From UBA7239 sp964509075 (GTDB taxonomy: Bacteria; Pseudomonadota; Gammaproteobacteria; Pseudomonadales; UBA7239): DNA of 64,000 bases. Positions 26,709 to 35,400 of the stretch are shown one piece after another (positions within the stretch are counted from its first letter, which is position 1; every line of letters starts with the position of its first letter). The stretch is from contig CAZDWC010000006.1 in assembly GCA_964509075.1 (NCBI GenBank), forward strand, positions 62,001-126,000. Direction: 5' to 3'. The position numbers and the translations under genes are program-made. The notes beneath the pieces were generated by a model. That model was not told where the DNA came from, searched no databases, and saw only the letters and a list, made by a program, of their open reading frames with translations.

Positions 26709-28172
26709 ATGGCCGAAGAACAGAAACGCCCCAAACCCGCCGATTACTTCGCAGACTGGAAAAAACGCGAAGCGCTGGCTGAGGACATGATCCCGCTGAT
26801 CGGCAAACTGCACCGCGAGCACAACGTCAACACCTATATTTACGGCCAGCAGCTGTATAGCCGCTCGGTGATCGACATCATGAAAGCGCATCGTTTTGTG
26901 CGTCAGGTCGAGCAAAATGAATTGTCCGAGTTTGAAACTTATCCGGTTGTGAAAGCACTGGGAGGCCTGAACCTTGGTCGTGCGCATATTGATGTTGGCC
27001 GTATTGCCGTCGGTTTCATGAAAGACAATGCCGGCCTCAGTGTTGAAGACTATGTGAAGCGTGAAGTGGCGGATGCCATTGGCACTGACGTAAAACCGAT
27101 TCCGGAGCCGCGCGATGTGGTGCTGTACGGTTTTGGTCGTATCGGACGTTTGATGGCGCGCCTGCTGATCGAGAAAACCGGCGGTGGTGATGTGTTGCGT
27201 TTGCGCGCGATCGTTGTCCGCAAAGGCAAAGGCGACGACGATCTGGAAAAACGTGCCAGCCTGTTGCGTCGCGATTCAGTACACGGCCCATTCCGTGGCA
27301 CGATTCGCGTCGATGAAGAAACCCAGAGTTTCATTGCCAACGGCAACGAGATCAAGGTGATCTACGCCGACAAACCGGAAGATATCGATTACACCAGCTA
27401 CGGTATTCACAATGCGATTATCGTGGAGAACACCGGCAAGTTAACTGACGAAGCGGGCTTGTCGCGCCACCTGTCTTGCAAAGGTGTCAGTCAGGTGTTG
27501 CTCACGGCGCCGGCCAAAGGTGACATCAAGAATATTGTGTTCGGTGTGAACCATGAAGATATTCTGACGACAGACAAGATCATTTCCGCTGCATCATGCA
27601 CCACCAACGCTGTTGTGCCTGCATTGAAAGCGATCAATGACAAGTTCGGTGTGAAGTCGGGGCATCTGGAAACAGTGCATGCCTACACCAATGACCAGAA
27701 CCTGATCGACAACTACCACAAGGCCGAGCGCCGTGGCCGCAGTGCGCCGTTGAACATGGTTATTACTTCAACCGGTGCTGCCAAGGCCGTTGCCAAGGCG
27801 TTGCCGGAGCTGGCGGGCAAGTTGACGGGCAATGCGATCCGCGTGCCGATTCCTAACGTATCAATGGCCATCCTGAATCTCGAACTGAATCAGGAACTCA
27901 CTGTTGATGAATTGAATGAATACATGCGCTACATGGCGTTGCACTCGCCGCTGCGCAAGCAGATTGACTACACCAACAGCACCGAAGTCGTGTCCAGTGA
28001 TTTCGTCGGCTCTCGTCATGCGTGCATTTTTGATGCGAAGGCGACCATCGTCAAAGGCAATCATGCGGTGATGTATCTGTGGTATGACAACGAATTTGGT
28101 TACTCTTGCCAGGTGCACCGCGTGCTGGAGAAAATGGCTGGTGTCAGTTACCGGGTTTATCCAAAAGCGTGA
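26709..28172 (+). CDS. Glyceraldehyde-3-phosphate dehydrogenase, long form
   Basis: Interconverts glyceraldehyde-3-phosphate and 1,3-bisphosphoglycerate. The 487 residues are about 150 longer than E. coli GapA. An N-terminal extension of about 135 residues precedes the NAD-binding VLYGFGRIGRLMARLL. The catalytic cysteine is C297 in SAASCTTNAVVPALK, followed by HAYTNDQNLIDN and WYDNEFGYSCQV. Pseudomonas and relatives have a similar long form. The start has AGGTG ten bases before ATG. A strong bidirectional terminator follows. Whether it serves glycolysis or gluconeogenesis is not shown. Confidence 0.94.
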   Translation: MAEEQKRPKPADYFADWKKREALAEDMIPLIGKLHREHNVNTYIYGQQLYSRSVIDIMKAHRFVRQVEQNELSEFETYPVVKALGGLNLGRAHIDVGRIAVGFMKDNAGLSVEDYVKREVADAIGTDVKPIPEPRDVVLYGFGRIGRLMARLLIEKTGGGDVLRLRAIVVRKGKGDDDLEKRASLLRRDSVHGPFRGTIRVDEETQSFIANGNEIKVIYADKPEDIDYTSYGIHNAIIVENTGKLTDEAGLSRHLSCKGVSQVLLTAPAKGDIKNIVFGVNHEDILTTDKIISAASCTTNAVVPALKAINDKFGVKSGHLETVHAYTNDQNLIDNYHKAERRGRSAPLNMVITSTGAAKAVAKALPELAGKLTGNAIRVPIPNVSMAILNLELNQELTVDELNEYMRYMALHSPLRKQIDYTNSTEVVSSDFVGSRHACIFDAKATIVKGNHAVMYLWYDNEFGYSCQVHRVLEKMAGVSYRVYPKA

Positions 28173-28185
28173 TGACAGCATCAAT

Positions 28186-28213
28186 AAAAAAGCCCGCATA
28201 AGCGGGCTTTTTT
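28186..28213. terminator. Bidirectional Rho-independent terminator
   Basis: GC stem AGCCCGC / GCGGGCT (28191-28197 and 28202-28208) with a four-base loop, flanked by an A-run on the left and a T-run on the right. It can end both the GAPDH transcript and the convergent radical SAM gene transcript. Confidence 0.9.
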
Positions 28214-28216
28214 ATG

Positions 28217-29758
28217 TCAGTACTCTGTGGAGTGGCGCCGGAAAAGCGGCGATAGATATCGTCGTTTAACACTGTTGAGTGCTTTCGACATCTTGGTGGA
28301 ATCGCGATCGTTGATGATGTTGGAAAACAGTCCGAACAGACGCTTGGGATGGGTCAGCCAGGATGTGACATAAAAGTTCAGCAATATCCAGAGCTTGTAG
28401 AGTGTAAGACGCTTCGCGGATACGTGGCGACACATGTTGCGATCTTCCGTTATCCACAGGTCATTGCCGAAGGTTGGGAGTAACAGGGTTTCGTCATTCA
28501 GTTGCAGGCGGCCTTCTGCAATCAGTTCGTCAAACAGTTCGGTACCTGGTAGCGGAATATAGAATGTTGGTGCGGAATCCACTACGCCCAGCCGTGCAAT
28601 CTTGCGTGAAAGCCTGACGGTTTCCTTGATGTCCTCTTCAGTCTCATCGGGCAAGCCGAGGACGATAAAGATGCCAAGGTTCAAGTCTGCTTCTATGGTC
28701 CACTGTATGGCCTGGAACAGTCTGTCCATTTTCATGTATTTCTTTACACCAACACGCACACGGTCAGAGCCTGTTTCTGGTGCGTAATAGAGCGTGTCGC
28801 AGCCGGAAGCTTTCAGTAATTTCAATATTTCAGGGGTGATGATTTCCGAGCGTGTGCCGGATTGTGTATGCCACTTGATGCCGAGATTGCGGCGGATCAG
28901 TTCCTGGCAGAAATCCTGAATCCACTCGCGTTTCATTAATGGCGTGAGATCCTGCAAGGGGAAGTGATCAACGCCGTATGTTTTGGCGTAATATTCAATT
29001 TCATCGGCAACTTTGACGGGGTCGCGCGGGTACCAGCGGCGGGTCCACATGCTGGGCGATGAGCAGTAGGTGCATTCGTAGGGACAGCCGCGTGTTGCCA
29101 GAATGGGCAGTGTCTTGGTGCCGGGATTGATCGTTGCGTAAATATTGTTGTCGAAATAGGCATTCAGATCGACGAGATCCCATGCGGGCCAGAGGATGCT
29201 GTCAACATCACGAATCGATTTTACTGCACAGTTTCTGACGATGTTGCCATCTCTGTCGCGCCACGCTATGCCAGGAACAGTGGAAAAGTCAGGTGAAATC
29301 TGGTTTTGCAATTTATCGAGTAGGGCGACGATGGTGATTTCACCTTCACCCATGACGATGAAGTCGATCGGCGCATTTTGCATCGAATATTCAGGCAGTG
29401 CCGAAAAATGTTCGCCGCCGCAAATAATAATTTTGTCAGGGTAACGTTGCTTGATCGCATGGATGATGGGTTTGAGCACTGTCCAGTTCGGGCTGCTCAT
29501 GCAAGAAATGCCGATGACCTGGGTTTCGGGTGCAATGCGATCAAGTATCTGATCCTGTGTCAGCCCTTGAATGCTGATGTGATCTCTTTGTGTATATTGA
29601 CGAGGCGCTTCGGCGAGTGCATCAATCATTGTTACCGGGTGTCCTGCGCCGCGAATTGCTGCTGCAATATAGGCGAGCCCAATCGGTGGGCCGGCACTGA
29701 TCGCCTGGATGCTCTTGCTGCTGGCGACATGTGGTGAATGTAGGAGCTGTACGATCAT
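28217..29758 (-). CDS. B12-binding domain radical SAM protein
   Basis: A 513-residue enzyme of the BchE/P-methylase-like group. The N-terminal part resembles a cobalamin-binding domain (PPIGLAYIAAAIRGAGHPVTMIDAL, VIGISCMSSPNW, IICGGEHFSALPE). The radical SAM barrel has the [4Fe-4S] motif C225-x3-C229-x2-C232 (RGCPYECTYCSS), with YYAPETGSDRVRVGVKKYM and VLGLPDETEEDI further on. The frame opens earlier, but ATG 29758 (MIVQLL) fits the family start. The substrate is unknown; the neighbouring isoprenoid gene ispA makes a lipid or isoprenoid conceivable, but that is speculation. It sits where dxs often follows ispA in relatives. Confidence 0.88.
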   Translation of the reverse strand: MIVQLLHSPHVASSKSIQAISAGPPIGLAYIAAAIRGAGHPVTMIDALAEAPRQYTQRDHISIQGLTQDQILDRIAPETQVIGISCMSSPNWTVLKPIIHAIKQRYPDKIIICGGEHFSALPEYSMQNAPIDFIVMGEGEITIVALLDKLQNQISPDFSTVPGIAWRDRDGNIVRNCAVKSIRDVDSILWPAWDLVDLNAYFDNNIYATINPGTKTLPILATRGCPYECTYCSSPSMWTRRWYPRDPVKVADEIEYYAKTYGVDHFPLQDLTPLMKREWIQDFCQELIRRNLGIKWHTQSGTRSEIITPEILKLLKASGCDTLYYAPETGSDRVRVGVKKYMKMDRLFQAIQWTIEADLNLGIFIVLGLPDETEEDIKETVRLSRKIARLGVVDSAPTFYIPLPGTELFDELIAEGRLQLNDETLLLPTFGNDLWITEDRNMCRHVSAKRLTLYKLWILLNFYVTSWLTHPKRLFGLFSNIINDRDSTKMSKALNSVKRRYLSPLFRRHSTEY

Positions 29759-29980
29759 GAGTGAATCCCGCTGCCTGATTATTGTTGTGCTGAGTGGGTG
29801 ATATACCTTCAATTCGCTGGCATTGTAGGTTGCCCCCCCTGTCAAAACAAGCACACGGTATTTGAGGAAAAGGAATGTGCTTGCTGTAATAACCTTACGG
29901 AAAACAGAGGGAAATCAGAATGTTCGCTGCATCATGGTGATGAAAAAAGTGCAGAACGTAAAAATTGGCGACAGGCTTTG

Positions 29981-30868
29981 TTATTGGCGTCGGCGCACGA
30001 TGTAATTTGCCAGATTGCGCAATGCATCTGCCGATTCTGCAAACACTTCCAGCGCTGTGTTGGCTTCAGCACACAGTTCCTGTGCGCGTTGTTTGGCTTT
30101 CTCCATGCCGAGCAAACCGGGATAGGTCGATTTGTTCAAGGCTATGTCGGCACCTTGCGGTTTGCCCAGTTCTTCGGTGCTACTTTCAATATCCAGTATG
30201 TCGTCCTGAACTTGAAAGGCCAGGCCTATCGCGTGTGCGTAGCGGGCCAGAGCTTGCAGTTGCTCTTGCGTGGCGCCGGCGAGCAGGGCGCCCATGCGCA
30301 CACTGGCGGCGATCAATGCGCCGGTCTTGTGGCGGTGCAGGCTTTCCAGCATGTCTAGGCTGATCTGCCGGTTTTCAGCGGCGAGATCCATGTCCTGTCC
30401 GGCCACCATGCCGGCAACGCCTGAAGCGTGCGCGAGTGTCAGTATCAATTCGCAACGCAATTCAGCAGGCAGTTTGCTGTCGGCAATGCATTCAAAGGCC
30501 AGCGTTTGCAGTGCGTCACCGGCGAGGATGGCGGTGGCTTCGTCGAAGGCGATATGACAAGTGGGTTGGCCGCGGCGCAGGTCATCATCATCCATGGCTG
30601 GCAGGTCATCATGTACCAGCGAGTAGGCATGTATCAGTTCAAGCGCGCAGGCGACACTGTCTGCAGTCGCGGGAATATTGCCACAAACGGCCTGTGCCGC
30701 AGCGTACACCAGCGTGGCGCGGACGCGCTTGCCGCCATTGAGGGCGCTGTAACGCATGGCCTGTTTCAGGCGCGCGGCAGGTTCCGTTGCGGCGGGCAGG
30801 GTTTTCTCAAGGGCATCTGCGACACGGGTCTGGCTGTGCAGCAGGAAAGCGGAAAAATCGCCATTCAT
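29981..30868 (-). CDS. ispA: Farnesyl/geranyl diphosphate synthase
   Basis: Condenses isopentenyl diphosphate with allylic diphosphates to give C15 farnesyl diphosphate for quinones and undecaprenyl phosphate. At 295 residues it is near E. coli IspA (299). Visible are GGKRVRATLVY, the first aspartate-rich motif DDLPAMDDDDLRRG, TGALI, and the second DxxxD as FQVQDDILDIE. A TTG at 30904 would lengthen it and overlap xseB; ATG 30868 (MNGDFSAF) aligns with the family start. It lies 19 bases downstream of xseB on the same strand, the usual xseB-ispA pairing. Confidence 0.95.
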   Translation of the reverse strand: MNGDFSAFLLHSQTRVADALEKTLPAATEPAARLKQAMRYSALNGGKRVRATLVYAAAQAVCGNIPATADSVACALELIHAYSLVHDDLPAMDDDDLRRGQPTCHIAFDEATAILAGDALQTLAFECIADSKLPAELRCELILTLAHASGVAGMVAGQDMDLAAENRQISLDMLESLHRHKTGALIAASVRMGALLAGATQEQLQALARYAHAIGLAFQVQDDILDIESSTEELGKPQGADIALNKSTYPGLLGMEKAKQRAQELCAEANTALEVFAESADALRNLANYIVRRRQ

Positions 30869-30887
30869 GGTGGGCAGGGTCTGGGCA

Positions 30888-31139
30888 TTATTCGTCGACG
30901 GCAAACGGCTCGCTTTTGAGGGCGCCGTTCTGTTCGATCAGCAATTGCACTTTCTGTTCGGCGGCAGCCAGGGTTTCCTGGCACTGGCGTGTCAGCTTGA
31001 TGCCGGCTTCGAAGGCTTTCAGCGAGTCTTCGAGGCTGAGGTCGCCTCGCTCCAGATTTTCGACCAGTGTTTCCAGTTCGCCGAGCGCCTGTTCCAGATC
31101 AAATTTCTGCTCGCCTTCGCTTTTTTTCTTGCCGGCCAT
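30888..31139 (-). CDS. xseB: Exodeoxyribonuclease VII small subunit
   Basis: An 83-residue subunit that binds XseA for single-strand DNA degradation. It has the typical FDLEQALGELETLVENLERGDLSLEDSLKAFEAGIKLTRQCQETL core. It lies 11 bases downstream of mreB and just upstream of ispA on the same strand. The large subunit xseA is not in the window, as is usual. Confidence 0.94.
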   Translation of the reverse strand: MAGKKKSEGEQKFDLEQALGELETLVENLERGDLSLEDSLKAFEAGIKLTRQCQETLAAAEQKVQLLIEQNGALKSEPFAVDE

Positions 31140-31150
31140 GCGCGCTTCTC

Positions 31151-32185
31151 TTATGAGGACAGCAGATCGAGGTGCAGGCGATCCATCATTTCCAGTGCCT
31201 TGCCGCCGCCCTTGGCAACACAGGTCAGTGGATCTTCGGCGATGATCACCGGCAAGCCGGTTTCTTCCATCAGCAGGCGGTCGATGTCGCGCAGCAGGGC
31301 GCCGCCGCCGGTCAAAACGATGCCGTTTTCGGCGATGTCGGAGGCCAGTTCCGGTGGCGACTGCTCAAGAGCGGCTTTCACGGCTTGCACAATACCTTGC
31401 AGCGGTTCCTGCAGGGCTTCGAGAATTTCGTCGCTGTTCAGTGTGAACGAACGCGGCACACCCTCGGCGAGGTTGCGGCCGCGCACATCGATCTCGCGCA
31501 GCTCGCGGCCGCCGAAGGCGCAGCCCACTTCCTGTTTGATGCGCTCGGCAGTGGCGTCGCCGATGATGCTGCCGTAGTTGCGGCGCACGTAGGTGATGAT
31601 GGCTTCGTCAAAGCGGTCGCCGCCGATGCGCACCGAGTCGGCGTAGACCACGCCGTTCAGTGAAATGATGGCGATTTCCGTGGTGCCGCCGCCGATATCC
31701 ACCACCATGGAGCCGTTGGCTTCTTCAACATTGAGGCCGGCGCCGATTGCTGCGGCCATGGGCTCGTCGATCAGGCGTACATCGCGTGCACCGGCGCCAA
31801 GGGCTGATTCACGGATGGCACGTTTTTCTACCTCGGTTGCCTTACAGGGCACGCCGATCAATACGCGTGGGCTGGGACGCATGAAGCTGTTTTCATGCAC
31901 TTTATTGATGAAGTGCTGCAGCATTTTCTCCGTGACCTGGAAGTCGGCGATCACGCCGTCTTTCAGGGGGCGAATGGCGGTGATGTTGCCTGGCGTGCGG
32001 CCGAGCATGCGTTTGGCTTCGATCCCCACTGCCTCGACGATTTTCTGGCCGTTGTGGTTGCGGATGGCGACTACGGAGGGCTCGTCGAGCACGATGCCGC
32101 GACCGCGTACATAGATGATGGTATTGGCCGTGCCGAGGTCTATCGACAGGTCGTTGGAGAACATTCCCCGGAATTTCTTGAACAT
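31151..32185 (-). CDS. mreB: Rod shape-determining actin homologue MreB
   Basis: Polymerises beneath the inner membrane and directs lateral peptidoglycan synthesis. The 344 residues are near the family size (347). It has the amphipathic N-terminus MFKKFRGMFSNDL, the phosphate-1 motif DLGTANTIIYV, phosphate-2 VVDIGGGTTEIAIIS, and the adenosine motif LTGGGALLRDID. The frame extends to 32281, but ATG 32185 gives the conserved start. mreC and mreD, which normally follow, are absent: xseB begins 11 bases downstream. Upstream it faces the giant protease gene across 265 bases. Confidence 0.96.
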   Translation of the reverse strand: MFKKFRGMFSNDLSIDLGTANTIIYVRGRGIVLDEPSVVAIRNHNGQKIVEAVGIEAKRMLGRTPGNITAIRPLKDGVIADFQVTEKMLQHFINKVHENSFMRPSPRVLIGVPCKATEVEKRAIRESALGAGARDVRLIDEPMAAAIGAGLNVEEANGSMVVDIGGGTTEIAIISLNGVVYADSVRIGGDRFDEAIITYVRRNYGSIIGDATAERIKQEVGCAFGGRELREIDVRGRNLAEGVPRSFTLNSDEILEALQEPLQGIVQAVKAALEQSPPELASDIAENGIVLTGGGALLRDIDRLLMEETGLPVIIAEDPLTCVAKGGGKALEMMDRLHLDLLSS

Positions 32186-32450
32186 GGTCAGACCCTGCGA
32201 ATATAACTGCCAGAAAGGCGGTTGGGTGGGGTTTGGAAGGGGCGAAACTGTACCAATACGGAAGGTTGTGGGCAAGGACAATATCTGTTAGCCCGGCTGA
32301 TGATAATGTGCGTAGCGCTATGTGTTCAGTAGATGGCTCGGCTTGTTTCGTTTAGCTGGCAATTAGGAGATAAGGCCGTTTACAATGCGGGGTCTTACGG
32401 CGGTTTGTCGTCGAGTTGAATTCAATAATAAATTGGGATCAGGAGATTCT

Positions 32451-35400
32451 ATGGATATCCAGAGCAGCAGAGATAGCTCTACCCCTCGTTCACATAAATT
32501 GCCATTATCTCGACAGGCGAAGTATATCGGTGTCGCGGTGGGTGTGCTTGTCTCCGCTTTGCTTATGTCGATGGCATATACGATCCATGTACACGATGCG
32601 CGTGCAGATGTGCCATTGCTTGCACCTGCTGCTGTCAGTGAGGAGCAGCAGCATTCAGGTGCCGCTAGGAGTGTTTCCGTAGATGATGGTAACGCCAGCT
32701 CTAGCCAAAGTGTTTCCACAGCGAACGCTTCTGTACCCGAAGAAGGCGCCCAGGCGGGGAAGTCTGAATATGTTCCAAATCAATTGTTGGTACGTTTCAA
32801 GGAGGGTATCAGTGTCGCTGAGCAGGAAGCTGTGTTCGCGAAAATTGGTGCCGTCTCCCATAAGCTGATTTCCAAAAGTACAGGCACCGTGCTGATTGTA
32901 TTGCCTGAAAAAGCATCGGTGACATCTGTCCAGCAGGAAATATCCCGGCTTCCCGAAGTTCAATCGGCTGAGCCCGATTACATTTATCACACCCAGACCA
33001 TTCCGAATGATGCGCAATTCACCCAACTGTGGGGCATGCACAATACTGGACAAAGCGGTGGTGTTGCAGACATCGACATCAATGGACCGGAAGGCTGGGA
33101 TTCCTACACGGGAAATCGCAGCTCAGTTGTTGTCGCGGTGATTGACACGGGTATTGATTACACGCATCCGGATTTAACTAACAATATGTGGCGCAATCCT
33201 GGTGAGGTTGCAGGTAATGGCGTTGATGATGATCACAATGGTTATGTGGATGACGTTTATGGCATTGATGTCGTCAATAATGATACCAATCCGATGGATG
33301 ATCATTATCACGGTACGCATTGTGCCGGCACGATTGCTGGGGAAGGCAATAATGGTATCGGTGTGGCCGGGGTTGCCTGGCAAGCCAAAGTCATGGCCTG
33401 CAAATTTCTGGACTCAGGCGGTTCAGGTTCCACCAGTGGTGCCATTACCTGTCTAGATTATCTGCGTGATCTGAAAGTTAATCACAATATTGATCTTGTT
33501 CTGTCAAGTAATTCCTGGGGCGGTGGCGGGTACTCAGCCACACTGGAAGCAGCCATTGCAGCCAACCGTGATGCCGGCATTCTGTTTGTCGCTGCCGCGG
33601 GCAACAACAGCAGCAATAACGATTCAACACCTAATTACCCGTCCAACTACAACGTAGCCAATATCGTTGCCGTGGCCGCAATTGATCGCGCCGGCGCCTT
33701 GGCTTCTTTTTCCAATTACGGTGCCACTACGGTGGATGTCGGTGCTCCGGGGGTCGATGTTTACAGCACCAAACCGGGCAATACCTACGGCCTGTTGAGT
33801 GGCACGTCTATGGCCACGCCGCATATCAGTGGCATGTTGGCACTGTACAAAATGGATCAGCCCAATCTGACCTGGCAGGAGTTGATTCAGAAGCTTTATG
33901 CCAATGGGCGCAGTCTGGCTTCGCTCTCCGGGCGAACCGTCACGGGGAAACTGCCCAAGCTGGAGTTGTGGGGGCCGGATACCGATGGCGATGGTATGCC
34001 TTCCACCTGGGAAACGCGTTATGGGCTGAACCCAACAAATCCTGCAGATGGCTCCAGCGATTTGGATGCGGATGGTCTATCAAACCTGAACGAGTGGTTG
34101 CGCCGTACATTGCCGAATAACGTGGACACCGATGCAGACGGCCTGCAAGATGGTGCGGAGGTTAATACTCACAGCACAGATCCGTTGAAAGCTGATACGG
34201 ACGCAGATGGATTGAATGACGGCGTCGAGGTCTCTACCCATCACACCAATCCGACACTGGCTGATACCGATGCGGATGGTCTGAGTGATGGCGCAGAAAT
34301 CAATACCCGGCATACCAACCCGCTGTCCAATGACACGGACGGTGACGGCATGCGCGATGGCTGGGAGGTGCAGTACGGCCTCAATCCGCTGGTAAATGAC
34401 AGTGTGGGTGATCCGGACGGTGATGGCCTAGGTAATGTGGAAGAAAGTCAGGCAGGCAGCAGCCCGTTTGATACTGATACAGATGACGACAGCCTGAGTG
34501 ACTACGCAGAGTGGCGCGTTCATCACACCAGCCCGATTCTGGCGGATACCGACTCCGACACACTAGGTGATGCAGCGGAAATCAATACCCATCACACCAA
34601 TCCCTTGAGCAACGATAGCGACAGTGACATGTTGCCGGATGGTTGGGAGGTGACATATGGCACCAATCCATTGCTGGATGATCGCTATGCCGATCCGGAC
34701 CGCGACGGGCGCACCAATCTGCAGGAATACACCGATAAAACCAATCCGTTGGTAGCCGAGATTCCCGATCGTGAGCCCAATGACACCTTGGCAACGGCGC
34801 AAAATGTCGATGGCTTTTTTACACGCAATTATTCTGCCGATATTGGTGACGCATCGACCAATACCTCTACGACCATTCCGCACGTAACCATCCTTGGCAC
34901 GGGCAATGGCAGTTACGATTATTTTTCGTTCACGGTGTTGCAGCCTGGCATAGCCATTTTTGATATTGACTATGGTTCGAGTGATGCCAGCTCTTTTGAT
35001 TCCTACCTAACGTTATTTAGTTCTAGCGGCACAGTGCTGGCTTCGAACGACGATGCGAATACCTTATACGGTCAAGCCGGAAGTGTCAGTGGGCTTGACT
35101 CTTTCATGACATACAACTTTACGCAGGCTGGTACCTATATTATCGAGGTGGGGTCATGCTGTAAGGGCACTTTGCCAGTAGTGGCAGGGTACAGTTTACA
35201 GCTGTCCGTGCAGCATCCATTCATGGACAGCGATCAGGATGGCATGCCTGACAGTTGGGAAACGCAGTATTCCTTCAATCCCAACAATGCAGCCGATGCT
35301 GCGCAGGATGCTGATGCTGATGGCTTGAGCAATTTGCAGGAATTTACCGCGAAAACTCATCCCCGTAACGCAGACAGTGATGCCGATGGCTTGAGCGATG

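Noticed and set aside
29759..29980. Possible small gene in the 222-base gap between the radical SAM gene and ispA
   Set aside because: Frames crossing it run into ispA in antisense, and none has a plausible start with a ribosome-binding site.
32186..32195. GGTCAGACCC just before the mreB start
   Set aside because: It shares the core of the hairpins at 47525 and 49055, but no partner arm is present, so it is probably coincidence within the mreB leader.
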